The notes: generated from the letters alone by a model not told the origin. 31,535 nucleotides of DNA from Entrophospora sp. SA101 (GCA_958430865.1 CAUDNR010000067.1:4292-35826), one strand, 5' to 3'; positions 19,488 through 31,411 are shown, counted from the first letter of the stretch. Numbers and translations: made by a program.

Positions 19488-19848
19488 CTAGTTGGCCTTT
19501 TTAATGGATCCACATCCCTGCATCATCTGCACATAATCATCAGGCATTTCAGGTAATATTGGTGGTCGTAAGCCTGCACATATATCAAAAATCAAATAAT
19601 GATTGTGAGCTCTATAATCAAATGGTGAATGGCCAGCAAATATTAACATCCCAACACTATAGATATCAGATTCTTTTATGTTCTTTTCACCATTAAATAG
19701 CTCAGGTGCAACATATGATATAATTCCGTAGATTTTATTTGACGACTTTTCATCAACTGGTCCACATAATCCTAAATTTGTAATATAACTACCACCTCTA
19801 CTTATTAATAGATTACCCACCATGTATTAAATCATTTCATGTATACCA
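19488..19848 (-). pseudogene. Degenerate TKL-like protein kinase fragment
   Basis: The minus strand reads, in order, an N-terminal remnant near 19848 (GIHE, DLIHG, frameshifted), GNLLISRGGSYITNLGLCG, YGIISYVAPELFNGEK, ESDIYSVGML, SPFDYRAHNHYLIFDICAGL, RPPILPEMPDDYVQMMQ and a stop. This is the C-lobe of the TKL-type kinases expanded in Rhizophagus-like fungi (recalled, not checked). The catalytic HRDFHS stretch is reduced to HG, the DFG-equivalent DLG is NLG, part of the WEIMTGKPPF block after SVGML is missing, and the normal CWxxxPxxRP is replaced by CGSIKKAN then stop. The N-lobe (Gly-loop, Lys) is absent. It cannot be an active kinase. Confidence 0.8.
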
Positions 19849-22098
19849 TTTAATCATCACATAGTAAGATTTTCAAAATCTTAGTATCAAGTCTACATAA
19901 TTTCGCGCATATAATGTGCGACGGGGTCCTCTGTTAAATTAGTAAATTATTTAAGTGGAATAAACATTAATTGTTTTTTAAACATGAGACGACTTGGAAG
20001 AAGCTAGTTAGCTCACATTTCTTTTGGGAACTTAAATATTCGTGGCTTTGGGTTAAGGCTACACAGATGTGGCGAAGTGTAAATAGGAGTGATTTTTTCG
20101 GAAGTCACAAATAACAATGATGAAAAGGATTATAATTAGTATTAGTGTAGTGATTCTTGAAAAAATCGATTGGGTTTAGAAGATGAATTTGTGTTTGGAA
20201 GATTTTCAAAAAAACAACAATTTGCACTACGAGTAAAAGAATATAAAAGGAAGATCCAACCGAAATGAACCTTTTTTTAGATTAAATAATATTATTTTAA
20301 AAAGAATCAATAGTTTGGATAGTGATATTGCGATTTCAATGACAGCATCAAACAATAGTGGCAATAATTGCGCTTTCATTGAATAAGCAAATCCAATATC
20401 ATGAACTTTGGTTTTTATGCAATGTGATGATATTAGAAAATTTTCCGCATAATACACATTATCCAATATTTGAAGGTGCCATCATAGTTGAGGAACCAAC
20501 AAATAATTTGACATGGTAGACCAATTATTTAACGCAGATAGAAGAATTAAAAATAAAACTTATCAGGAGCTACATAAACGAGCGCGAAGAAAATATGATC
20601 AAAGTCGATCTGTCAACCTTAACTAAAAATTGTAGTCCCATCGCTATCATTTAAAGTTTTTGAGTTATAATGTCCAAAATTGACGTGTCTTTCAACGAAT
20701 AGATGTGCTGCTCGCTAATCAAATTTCTAGAACGTAAACGTCCAATGGACAAAGAGGAAAACATATAATGGCTTGCACAAACGTATATGTCGATGTCACA
20801 TATCTTCATAACATTTAATATTTATACATAGGTTGTCATTGAAGATAAAGGGAAGAGAGTCTACTGTCTCAAGAAATGGATGAATTAGTTAGTTCATCGG
20901 GAAAATTCCAACACATAGAATACGTGTTCAATGGTGATGCATACAACCAAATCATCTCTGTTATTTGTGAAAGATGATTATTATTAAGAGAACCATCAAA
21001 AATCAGAAGATTAACTCTCGGATGTCCACTGGGGTTATAGCTACTCTAAACTTCATTTAGCGATAGAATTTCAGGGTAGAATTTATCCCCTTTTCCAGAC
21101 CAGCATGGGAGCAAATTTAAAGTGGCTAAAAATAATATATAGTAAATCTAATAGAGCCAAGAACGTTTGAATGAGAAAGCAAAAAAACGTTTTTTTATTA
21201 CCCATATATTCCTAAAAAGTACAAGATTATGTATCCAAAGCAATTACTAGAAGGCTTATCGAAAAAACATAATGCGTGTTAAATCTTTAACTAATCCTTT
21301 AATACTCTGTATACAAACAAAGCCCAAATTAGATGCTTTAAATGTGTAATTTTGAAATAAAATCATTTTATTTTTTTTAAATTTGACATCATTAAAATTA
21401 TTAAAATAAATAAAAATATTGACATAAATAATAATAATAATAATAATGTAAAATTAAAAGCTCCCAAACTACAAAAAATTTTTTTTTTAAAAAAAAGATC
21501 ATTAAAAAATATCATTACTAGAAAGAAGAAGAAAAACTATAAATAATATCATATAATAAGTAATAATGAAATAAGAACTTTTTTTTAGTAAGAATAAAGA
21601 AGAATAAAACAGAATAAGAAGAGCAAAATAAACTTTTGAAAATAATTTTTTTTTTTTTTTTGCCCAAATAAAATAGTACATAAATACATAAAAAACCAAA
21701 AACAAAGATATTGTGGTGATAAATAATATATATATATCTAAATAAATAAATAAATATAATAAAAATGTAATATATATATATGTGTGTGTGTATATATATT
21801 AACATTATAATTACCATTGAAGTAATAATTTATTTAATAAAAAAAAAAGAAAAGGAAAAAAAGGAACTAAGATATAATTGCAGAAAAGAAAAAAATTTAA
21901 TAATATGTATGTTAAAACAATAAAGAAATTTTCTGTTAGAATACAAAAATAACTTGATATATATATTTATATTTTTTGAAATAAGAAGAGCCTTTGAATT
22001 GGAAATTATTTATTCTGAAATTATTATTAAAACTTATTAGTAAATTTATTAATGTAAATAAACAATATAAAAATATTTGTATGAATTTATAATAAAAA
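19849..22098. other. Gene-free stretch between kinase fragment and RRM gene
   Basis: The 20090-21250 part has a slightly higher GC and mixed-frame coding-like patches on the plus strand (for example GLEDEFVFGRFSKKQQFAL near 20180 and VVIEDKGKRVYCLKKW near 20833), consistent with very old transposon sequence I cannot name. The 21350-22098 part is low-complexity (poly-T, AATn, (TA)n, a short (TG)n) and probably includes the 3' flank of the RRM gene. Confidence 0.4.
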
Positions 22099-24007
22099 TC
22101 AACCTTCTTTCTTCTCATCAGCCTCAGCATCAGCCTCGGTACCAGCATCAGTTACTTCGTTTTTTTCAGTAGTGTCTTCTTCATTTTGAACATGTTGATT
22201 ACTCATAGCGATTCTAACAACCAATTCTCTTCCGTCAGATTTAAAAGTTCTAGATGCTTCAATAACTTTAGACTGTTCTTCTTCAGAAGCCAATTCAACA
22301 AATCCAAAGCCTTTTGATTGTCCACGATATTGAACCACATGAGCACTTTTAACATCATAAGCATTGAAAATTTCTTTCAAACTTTCATCCGTAACAGAAA
22401 AGGGTAAGTTGGCAACAAATACATCGGTTTTAGATGGTTCAGTATTTCTACTTGCTGAATAATTGCTACGACGTCTATTGTAAAACCTGCCACCGCGTCC
22501 ACCACGATAACCACCACGTCCACGTCCGCGTCCACGTCCACGTCCACCACGTCCACGATAGCCACTACCACGAGGTTTACGAGTACCATTTAAAGCTGGA
22601 GCATCTTCAGATGTAACAGCTGCTGTAGAGTCATTTTCATCACGTCCATCACGTCCATCACGTCCATCACGTTCATCACGTTCATCACGCTTGAGCACTT
22701 TTAACATCATAAGCATTGAAAATTTCTTTCAAACTTTCATCCGTAACAGAAAAGGGTAAGTTGGCAACAAATACATCGGTTTTAGATGGTTCAGTATTTC
22801 TACTTGCTGAATAATTGCTACGACGTCTATTGTAAAACCTGCCACCGCGTCCACCACGATAACCACCACGTCCACGTCCGCGTCCACGTCCACGTCCACC
22901 ACGTCCACGATAGCCACTACCACGAGGTTTACGAGTACCATTTAAAGCTGGAGCATCTTCAGATGTAACAGCTGCTGTAGAGTCATTTTCATCACGTCCA
23001 TCACGTCCATCACGTCCATCACGTTCATCACGTTCATCACGCTCATCACGTTCATCATGTTCATCACGGTCACCATTGCTTCGACTATTGTAACGACGAT
23101 TACTACCATACTATAAAAATTACATATTTAGGTATTTAGTAATATGTATTTAGTAATATGTATTTAGTAATATGTATTTAGTAATATGTATTTAGTAATA
23201 TGTATTTATATAATAAAAACATCAAAAAGAGATATGTATATATATATAAAATAAAAATGAGCTATAAATACATAGTTTGAGTTATATCCCCAACTACCAC
23301 GCCCTCTACCTCTACCGCGACCTCTACCGCGACCTCTACTTCTGCTGCGATATGAAAACCTCCCACCGCGTCCACCACGATAACTGTTATAATATGATTT
23401 ACCAGAGTTATTACCAGATGCATTTTCAGATTTAGGTTTAGCCATTTCAACATTAATTTGACGACCATCTAATTCTTGTCTGTTAAGTTCGTCAACAACT
23501 TTGTTGGCATCTTCTTTAGTTTCAAGTGCAACAAACCCATAACCAAGTGAACGATTACCACGACTAATAATATTGGCCTTAAGACTAATAAATTATAATA
23601 AGAGTCAAAAGAAATATTCATGTTATAAATATTTAAAAAATATTTTATATATATATAATTATATTTAAAAAATATTATTATTTCTATTCATCTTGTTTCT
23701 TTTTTTAAATAAATTCATTGTTATTTACAAGGTAAATATAAAATAAAAAAAATTTTAACGTAATTAAAGAAAGATGATGAGCTTACACTTTGCCGGTTTT
23801 ACCAAAAAAATCGGCTAATTGTTGTTCAGAAGTTTGAAAAGATAAATTTCCAACAAAAACTTTATGACCGGCTTCTTCTTGAACTTTTTCCTCCCCAGTA
23901 ATGACATCTTCTGAAACCTTTTCACCGACTTCAACATTGGTCTCAGGAATGGTCTCAGTATTATTTTCTGTCACAGATTCGCTAGTAGAAGCAGCTTCTT
24001 CAGCCAT
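22099..24007 (-). CDS. RRM-RGG-RRM RNA-binding protein (Sbp1-like), frame broken by a tandem duplication
   Basis: Three exons are supported: 23787-24007, 23272-23584 and 22099-23110. The acidic N-terminus is MAEEAASTSES. RRM1 spans exon 1-2 (RNP2 HKVFVGNLSF, RNP1-like SLGYGFVALE). An RG/RGG block follows (YRGGRGGRFSYRSRSRGRGR), then a DERD/DGRD repeat, a second RGG block and RRM2 (RNP2 DVFVANLPF, RNP1 SKGFGFVELA), with an acidic tail. The RRM-RGG-RRM order is that of yeast Sbp1, a single-stranded RNA-binding protein that represses translation; the RNA-binding role is inferred. As assembled, exon 3 contains a 352-bp direct duplication. The frame then stops at 22685-22687, about 25 residues into RRM2. 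Removing one unit restores a continuous frame of about 397 residues. It diverges head-to-head from the PIF1 gene, about 820 bp away. Confidence 0.9.
22340..22691 (-). repeat. 352-bp tandem duplication, unit 1
   Basis: The unit covers the DERD/DGRD repeat, the second RGG block and the first part of RRM2. It appears identical to the next unit at 22692-23043. Boundaries are sharp: bases differ at 22339 versus 22691 and at 22692 versus 23044. Confidence 0.95.
22692..23043 (-). repeat. 352-bp tandem duplication, unit 2
   Basis: This is the head-to-tail copy of 22340-22691. The length 352 is not a multiple of three, so the duplication shifts the frame. The unit is connected upstream to the authentic exon 3 start at 23110. 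Confidence 0.95.
23132..23210. repeat. 14-bp minisatellite in intron 2 of the RRM gene
   Basis: About five and a half perfect copies of gtatttagtaatat lie inside the intron 23111-23271, next to a short (TA)n run. Confidence 0.9.
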
Positions 24008-24825
24008 ATTTCGTCTTTTATTATTATTATTATTATACTTTAAAAGAAAAAAAAGGTCGTATGTGATAAAAAATTCTTTATTTATAACTTTATACTGTGA
24101 CTTTTATTATAGGACTTTTAGGACATTTAAAGGACGTTTGGGAGGATTCTTTACTGCTATGTAATAAATATTTTTTTTTTTTTTATTTATTTGAATAGTT
24201 TCTTTTTTTTTTTCCAAATTAAATTCTGATTAATTTTATTTGTGTAATCTATAAGAGGCTTGTCCAATTAGAACACAAGAAATTTTCAAATATTTTTTGT
24301 ATTGTTTTTCGAATTATTGTCATAAATGCTAATATTAGTTAGATATTCACCCTTTAATTCTTCTCACTTGGAAGAAAAATGAAAAAAAAGGAATTGAATT
24401 GTCATTTTTATATTGAAAACTTTACATTATAGCTAATTTCATGTCCTTAAGATGTCGATTCAAAAGGCTTTTGTTTTTAAAGCATTGTTAATTACTATTA
24501 CTATTACTATAAAATGATGTTAACGTGGTGTGATATAACTGACATTCATTACCAATAAAAAAAGAATAATAAAAACCTGATTTTTCTTGATTTTTTCTTG
24601 ATTTTATTGATCACAAATAACAAAGCCTTACTCTGTTAAGCTTTGATTTTCAACCATTCAAGATAAGGGTTGACCCTAAAATTGGTCAAGAATTTTTATT
24701 GGTAAAATAATCACGTTCAAAAAAATCATTTATCTAAGAATTGACGCGTTCCTTTTGTTTTTTTAAAAAAAATAATTGTAAATTAATCAAATTAATAATT
24801 TTCTTCATAATATCAAAAATTAAAA
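24008..24825. promoter_or_regulatory. Divergent intergenic region between the RRM gene and PIF1
   Basis: About 820 bp separate the two head-to-head start codons and should hold both promoters. Visible sequence includes a (TTA)n run near 24018-24035, T-runs near 24168-24185 and 24201-24213, and ttgaccctaaaattggtcaa (an imperfect ttgacc/ggtcaa inverted pair) near 24670. No defined promoter motif could be assigned. Confidence 0.35.
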
Positions 24826-26850
24826 ATGCCAAAAGAAATTCAGAAAACAAAAAAACCTATCGCTGCTCCATATCCTGCTGTTCCTTTAAAAGAAACAAAT
24901 AAAAACATTCAAGCACCTTTAAAACTAAGCTTGAGTAGAATAGCACATTCTGGCGACGTTCAGTTATCTGATGAACAGAATCAAATCCTCAACTTAGCTG
25001 TTAACAGTCATAATAGTATTTTTTATACCGGTTCTGCAGGTAAAAAAGCAAATAAAACTTCATTTGATTTTACTTAGATATTTAATAATTCACATTATAT
25101 TAATAGTTAATGATATTATTTTTAAATAAAAGGAACCGGAAAAAGTGTTTTACTTCGTGTTATAATCGATACTCTTAAAGACACTCATGGAGCTGATTGT
25201 GTAGCAGTCACTGCTACAACAGGAATTGCAGCCTTAAACATCAGTGGTATGACGGTTCATTCCTTTTTTGGTATTGGTACCGGACAAGCAACCGAAACGG
25301 AATTGCACAGAAAAATCATCAAGTTTAAAAGTTTAGTTGATAGATGGAGAAGAATAAAAGTTCTTGTTGTTGACGAAGGTAAAACAAAATTTAATTTGTT
25401 TATTAATTTACTTAAAATAAAGTTCAACATTTTCACGCTCTTCAAATTAGTATCTATGCTTGACGGTGATTTATTTGACAAATTGGAAGCTCTTGCACGT
25501 AGTGTTAGAGGTAATCCTTTCCCTTTTGGTGGAATTCAGGTAATTAATTGATATCCATTCACCCTTTAATCACTTATTCAATCTTTTGAAACAATGTCCA
25601 TAAAAAAAATTTTCTTCTCTACATATCATAAATAGCTCATTGTTACTGGTGACTTTTATCAATTACCACCAATCAGTCATAATAACGCTGCTAAGTTTTG
25701 CTTTGATGCTAAAACTTGGAATAAATGTATAAAACACACAATTCAACTAAAACGCGTTTTTCGACAAAAAGAACCTGGTGAGAAAATCTTTATTCGTTAT
25801 AAACAAGTCTTATACTATTATTATTTATTATTAATTTTTTTGTTCAAACAGAATTGGTTGAAATGTTAAATGAGATGCGTTGTGGAATTTTATCTGTAAA
25901 ATCGCTCAATCTGTTGAATCGCTTAAAACAGGTACCAAATTATCCTAAAGATGGAATCATACCAACCGAACTGTAAGCAAAAACATTCTGATTTGTTGGC
26001 AATCACATTATCATCATCTTTTTTTATTAAATCCCCAACGCACATATTTTATACATATAGTTATCCACGTAATGATAATGTCAATGCTTCTAATGAAGCG
26101 AAACTGAAAGAAATTCCTTTTAAATCTTACGTTTGGGAAGCTGAAGATTGGGAACCAGCTGGAGGCCAACTAAAGACTTTGATAAGAAATTGCCTTGCAC
26201 CCAAACAATTGTTTTTAAAACGTAATGCTCAGGTGATGCTTATAAAAAACTTTACAAAAGACTTGGTAAATGGAAAAAGAGGTATAGTTGTTGGATTTAT
26301 TAATACTTTAACGACCGATGCTTATCTTAATGGTGAAGAGGAGAATTTAAAATTAAACGCAAAAGACTTGCTTCCAATTGTACGATTTACTGATGGTCTT
26401 CAACAAGTTATTGAGTTTTCTGAATGGAAAATTGAAGGGAGCGGTGACACAGTTTTAGCGCGTCGAAAACAGGTTAATTATTATTATAATGTTAATATAA
26501 AACTTTCATATTCACGCTAATATATATATGATTAGATACCATTGCTACTTGCTTGGGCTATCAGTATTCATAAAAGTCAAGGACAAACTTTAGACCGTGT
26601 TAAGGTTGATCTTGGCCGTGTATTTGAAAAAGGTTGGTTAATAAATTTATTATTTATTATTTTTATTTTTTAAAAAAAATTATATTTGTTTAAATTACTC
26701 TTTTAAATAGGTCAAACATATGTAGCGCTTTCACGTGCAACTTCAGCAAATTCATTACAAGTGTCGAATTTCCATCAATCCAAAGTGATGGTTCATCCAA
26801 GGGTTAAGGCTTTTTATGATGGTTTAACTGACGCCGCTAATATTAAATGA
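24826..26850 (+). CDS. PIF1: PIF1-family 5'-3' DNA helicase, intact
   Basis: Eight exons join in phase: 24826-25039, 25133-25378, 25451-25539, 25636-25777, 25852-25972, 26061-26472, 26536-26632 and 26711-26850, giving 486 residues with no stop. Helicase motifs appear in order: I (GSAGTGKS, across intron 1), Ia ([11 protein letters not shown] and VHSFFGIG), II ([19 protein letters not shown], containing the PIF1-type DEVSMLDG), III ([13 protein letters not shown]), IV region (QLKRVFRQ) and V/VI ([29 protein letters not shown]). PIF1 enzymes unwind G-quadruplexes and forked DNA in nucleus and mitochondria. The protein is shorter than yeast Pif1 because the N-terminal extension is small (about 60 residues before motif I, Lys/Pro-rich). 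The ATG at 24826 is the first in frame. Exon 3 is 89 bp and matches the exon relics at 6291-6379 and 28202-28290. Confidence 0.95.
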
Positions 26851-27016
26851 AAAATTAGATTTTGAGATTGTTCAAAATTTAACAAATTATTGTTATGATT
26901 TTTCTTACATTAAATATAAATAAATAATAAATAAATAGTTAAATTTTATTGTAATTTTTTTAATGTTGGTCACGTGGCATAAATAATATTTGTACATAAT
27001 TGATAATCTATAAGTA

Positions 27017-27577
27017 ATGGGAGAAAATAATAATTCATACGAGAAAAATGAAAATCCAAATGCTTCAAATACAAGAGTAATTCCAACTAATTTTCTAGAT
27101 CTACTTAATAATACTCTTGACGATGTTGATTTAGTTCATTTGTTAGCTGAAACTTCCATAAAAGTAATCCCTAAATTTACTGCTGCAACTTTGTCTGTTT
27201 GGCAATGATGACAATGATTTATCAGATGATGAGACAAATCAACTTGCTGATGAAAATTTTGGGTAAATTATTTAATTAATTAAATGGTATAATGATAGTG
27301 ATTTATGTCTGTCGTATAATAATAATTATTATAATATATAATCATAGACGATTATTATCTCAAGCACAAGCAATTGGAAATGACCTTACTACTGGAACTG
27401 TAGCTCCACATTTATGGCAAAATTTGGAGTGAATTTAATCAAGATTTAAGACTTACCAGCGGAATTGGTAAAATTAAAAAGGGAAAGGTGAATTTATGAT
27501 TTTGCAGATGATCTAGACTTAGAGAGGCTACAGCTATATTCTAGTGAAGTTTCAGAAGCAACTGGCTCTGTGTAACC
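27017..27577 (+). pseudogene. Frameshifted hypothetical gene running into repeat copy 2
   Basis: The start MGENNNSYEKNENPNAS is followed by TRVIPTNFLDLLNNTLDDVD and LVHLLAETSIKVIPKF. At about 27200 the frame is lost (LSVWQ, TGA). A one-frame shift continues GNDDNDLSDDETNQLADENF to a GTAAAT donor near 27261. A second exon after an ATCATAG acceptor (about 27349) reads RLLSQAQAIGNDLTTGTVAP. After a shift it reads WSEFNQDLRLTSGIGKIKKG, and after one more 1-bp slip near 27493 it runs on as DFADDLDLERLQLYSSEVSE and ends at a TAA at 27575-27577, inside the repeat. I do not recognise the protein. The acidic, Asn-rich composition and conserved-looking phrases suggest a once-real gene located about 165 bp downstream of PIF1. 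Confidence 0.45.
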
Positions 27578-27827
27578 ACCTGCCTATTATACAAATCACT
27601 GTTGTGCAAAATGAGTGTCCATTATGCTAAACAGTATTATTACCGTGATTCCTAAATTTTTTTTTCTATTTATTTATAATAAAATAAAAAAATTATCTTT
27701 AATTATATTATCATTTAAAATAATTAATAGTAGTATTAAATATCTTCAATCATATATGTAGTTAATTCCACAATATAGTCAAACCTTGACACAGAGGATG
27801 AATGGCACACATAAACAAATTTTATTT

Positions 27828-27886
27828 AAAATCCGTTGTGGCAAGATTACTAAATACTAATACTAATCTTGCCACAGCAGATTTTT
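27828..27886. repeat. Inverted repeat / foldback, copy 2
   Basis: Same structure as at 5917-5975, within repeat copy 2. Confidence 0.6.
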
Positions 27887-28201
27887 ATATATTTTTACAT
27901 GTGATATGCGAAGCAAAAAATTTTAAAAATCCATTATGACAAGAGTTTGATTATTATTATAGTTCGTTGTGACGAAAGTTACACATATATATTACATTTG
28001 ATCAATCAATAAAAATTATCATAAATCACATGATATGTTCATACAATGTATATACTAAAAAAATTTTAAGCTCATACATACGTGCGTGTACGATATGTGC
28101 ATGTGTACTTGTATGATTCCCAACCCTGATATTATATAACATTAACACAATTTGGTCTGTCAAGAAAAAGAGAATTTATAAGATTATCAATGAAAATTTA
28201 C

Positions 28202-28431
28202 TTGTATTCCACCAAATGGCATATTGTTTTTTCTAATAATTCTTGCAATTTCCTCTAACTTGTCAAACAACTCACCATCTAACATTGATACTTAGAAGCA
28301 ACATGTTATATTAATATTTTACCAATACTAAAAAAAAATTCATGAAGATTAAATGATAATCTTACATTCATCTATAATTAATATCCTTACATCAGTCCAT
28401 CTTTTAATTGCATAATATGAATTTTCAATTC
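28202..28431 (-). pseudogene. PIF1 helicase exon relics, copy 2
   Basis: Same as 6291-6520: a motif II piece (LIIDE) at 28366 to about 28431, and an 89-bp piece ([20 protein letters not shown]) at 28202-28290, both on the minus strand. They lie about 1.4 kb downstream of, and opposite in strand to, the intact PIF1 gene, but are clearly diverged from it (for example [14 protein letters not shown] versus [14 protein letters not shown]), so they did not arise from it recently. Confidence 0.75.
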
Positions 28432-29111
28432 TTTATTGATTGTGTAGTCTCTATACTTGGAAATAATACTTTGTTAACAAAATCTTTGTATTTACGAGGT
28501 GTTACTTTATTGCCATTTGTTCTGACAAAATTTAATGTTTGTTCAATCACATCTTCATTGTCAATGAAAGACTTTGTTTTCTGATGGCAACCTTATAATG
28601 ATTTTGGCAGTGTACCATGGTTTAACCAATATGATGAAAATTTTCTTATAACTCTAGATTTATATACTCCTTTCTCTTAAATGTCACTGGCTGCTTTCAT
28701 ACTAGCATCAATGGAAGTCATGCCATAATTCTTCTTATAATTGAAATATATGTATATATCAACATCAACATCAACATCAACATCAACATTATCATCAACA
28801 GTATCAACATTAGCAATATTATCAACATTATCATCAACATCAACATCAACATTATCATCAACAGTATCAACATTAGCAATATTATCAACATTATCATTAC
28901 CATCATCATCAAAGACATCATCATTATTGTCATCAACACTTACCTTTTTAACATTAATTGACTTAAAATAATTTGTAATAGAACTTGTTGATTTTGATGC
29001 ATTAGTAAATGAGCCTGATGGCCCATACTTTCTATAATGGGTAGCTGTTGAATTGCTTACATAAGCTTTTTTGACATTTTTAACAGCATCACCATTCCAT
29101 TCTAATTTCAT
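28431..29111 (-). pseudogene. Repetitive-family pseudogene (MKLEW... type), copy 2
   Basis: Here the frame is open from MKLEWNGDAVKNVKKAY at 29111 through SITNYFKSINVKKVSVDD and the Asp/Val repeat to YGMTSIDASMKAASDI, stopping at 28677 (144 residues). A GTAAGT donor lies right after NVKK, so the repeat may be intronic in origin. Past the TAA the family sequence goes on (EKGVYKSRVIRKFSSYW, then a second TAA after LPKSL), showing it is a truncated relic joined to PIF1 exons. The extra A at about 28965 keeps the frame that copy 1 has lost. Confidence 0.6.
28758..28931. repeat. Hexamer VNTR (ATCAAC)n, copy 2
   Basis: The same array as 6847-7041, shorter by 21 bp and with fewer irregular units. 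It encodes DVDVDVDV/DNVDNIANVD repeats on the minus strand. Confidence 0.85.
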
Positions 29112-29180
29112 TATACATTATAGAAAATTTAATCAAGAAATCCGTTATCAAGTAAGATTTTTAAATATATAGTAAAAAAT

Positions 29181-29503
29181 CAGACTTTAATCCTCAGTTC
29201 GTTATATAGCAAGGACCGTTATAGAAAAGGCGTTCTTTATAGAGAGAGTGGACTGTATATTGATATTATGATTAAATATTCGCAATCTCATTTCTTAATG
29301 AAAAGCAAACGAAGAGTGTAATGGTGGAGTTCGTTGTAGTATAAAGTCTACTCTCTTTATAACGGACCATTTGGCTTATTATTATAAAAAACGTCCGTTA
29401 TATAAAGAATATGTTATAGACATTAGTGTTTTATATAAATTGGGCTTAAATTATCGGTACGTTATAGAGCAAGATCCGTTATTATTGTAGGAATAGAGAG
29501 TGT
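29181..29503. mobile_element. Pogo/Tigger-like MITE relics, copy 2
   Basis: Same arrangement of cagtccactctct-type ends as at 7290-7612. Confidence 0.55.
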
Positions 29504-29754
29504 GTGATGTAGCAGTAATGTATAATGTTTAAATAAATTTGCTATTTTTTTTTTATAATCTTTGACATTTATTTCATAATTTTGAGCAGTCATACCATGG
29601 GAATTAAAGCTGTAATATGTCCTTTATACTAATACTAACTAACAGTCATGAAGTACTTGAACACTTTAAATAAAATCGTGTAAAAATTTTGTTTTAGTCG
29701 ATCACTCCACCCTTTAAATATTTATTGCCTTGGGAAATTCAATTTATTTTCATT

Positions 29755-29912
29755 ATATCATCAGGAAAATAAATCTCACGTAAACCTACGCAGTGTTTAA
29801 AACTGACCAGCATTATGCGGAAATGTTAACAGAATTGCCAAAATATCGACATAATGCTGGCCAATTCTGAACCCTATGTAGGTTTACGTAAAATTTATTT
29901 TCCTGATGATAT
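29755..29912. mobile_element. Snap-back MITE with catcagg ends, copy 2
   Basis: Appears identical to the 158-bp near-palindrome at 7864-8021. The right-end ATG starts the ORF at 29906. Confidence 0.85.
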
Positions 29913-30436
29913 ATAAAAGAAGCAAAAAATTGTTGAATTCATTTGAAGAACCTGACTATGGTGGTGAATTCAAGTTACTCAAATTCAAAATTGTTAGTTG
30001 GCGAAACTATCATAAATTATTTTTCAATAAAACAACACAGAATTTTTTCATGAATGAAGCACAAACCTGTGCAGGTGACCGAGGTTAGTTTAATGATGTT
30101 TGTTGAATTTGTATGCATCAAGCAAGAGATGATGTAGAAAAATTTAAAGAAGACAAATTAAAATCATGTATATTCATCACCGATGTCAAAGCAAGAATTC
30201 TACAACAAAGCATACATACTCAAGATCATCAATACAATGTTTACTTAAATCAAACGTCTTGTCTCTGTTCCATTTTCAAGATAACAATATCATTTAATGG
30301 TATCCGTGACATCAATCTTTTCTCCGCCTCCAGATGCTCAATCTATAAACTTCAATCTAATGTACTGCGCACCAGATTAAATCATTATGCGGTGAATTTT
30401 ATCATTCTTAAACAAGAATCAACTGTTTATGGATAA
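29906..30436 (+). CDS. Hypothetical two-exon ORF starting in a MITE end, copy 2
   Basis: Both open parts (29906-30088 and 30113-30436) give the same translations as 8015-8197 and 8222-8545. Preservation here only reflects recent duplication and is not evidence of selection. Confidence 0.3.
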
Positions 30437-30981
30437 ATATATGGGCCAAATTATTATCATTAACAATAAATAACTATAGGAAAAGCCAAAATTTGATTTG
30501 TTGAAAGTCGAGAGTATCAAAGCACGTGACAACGTTTATGATTACACCAACACATCAAAAATACTAATGAAACGCCTCCAACTTCTGGAAGTCTCCTTGC
30601 AACATAATTATGTTAATAATATTTAGCTCAGATTTCGTTTTATTTATGGTACACAATCGCGCAAATTGAATTTCTACAGGGCCATAATTTATTATCGATT
30701 TCGTATATATTGTAAAAATAAATATTAATATGGGCCAATTTTTATCATGTAGTAGTATAAGTAGTTTAAAGACCCAAATTTTGTGTTTCAAAAATGACGT
30801 TTTCTTTGAAAAATTTTTCAACAAAAAAATGCTTATTGCAAATTTCAAAGGATTATAATAATAATAATAATAACAGAATAATGGGTGGTTAGAGCGTGTA
30901 TATCAGTATGGTGTGACAAACACGTATTAAGATCAAGATCATGTGAATAAAAAATACAATATTTAAAAAGTCTCTTTAATC

Positions 30982-31411
30982 ATGCGAACGGTGATTACAG
31001 CAATTAATTTTTTTACAAAAATGGATGATTATGTTAAAACTACAAACTTTATAATAATAATTTTAATATCCATTATCATCATTAAATGTATAAACTACTC
31101 ACAGAGATCTCAGACTAAAAGAGAAGCAAAAGAAGATACCCTGGTTCAATTAGAAGTCAAGCCACGTAAAAAAGTAGAAAGTACACGTCAACTTAAAGAA
31201 AAAACAATAAATGGTATATATATTAAATAAATATTTTCAATAAACTTTTAATAAAATTATATAATAATCGTTATTGTTGTTGTTTTTATTAATACAAAAA
31301 AAGAAAACAATTCCAAACAAAGGAAATTAGAAAAATCAACATATAAAGGCAAATTAAAGGAAACTAAAGTATCTCAAGAGGATGATGAATTGGTGAAGTT
31401 ACGTGAAAGAG
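30982..31411 (+). pseudogene. Csm1/Pcs1-like gene, exons 1-2 only, copy 2 (cut by window end)
   Basis: Exon 1 (30982-31213) and exon 2 (31304-31411) repeat those of the complete gene at 9091-10149. The window ends at 31535, two bases before the intron 2 acceptor would be complete, so it is unknown whether exons 3-4, which encode the diagnostic globular domain, follow. It could be a full second gene, a truncated duplicate or an assembly overlap. Confidence 0.6.

Noticed and set aside
20227..20466. 79-residue minus-strand ORF
   Set aside because: Overlaps weak plus-strand coding-like relics and has no motif.
21502..21817. Tyr/Ile/Phe-rich minus-strand ORFs
   Set aside because: They lie in poly-A/T and (TA)n low-complexity DNA in the 3' flank of the RRM gene.
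22377..22968. Val/Asp-rich minus-strand and His-rich plus-strand ORFs over the RGG region
   Set aside because: Shadow frames of the RGG-coding exon; they recur identically in both 352-bp units.
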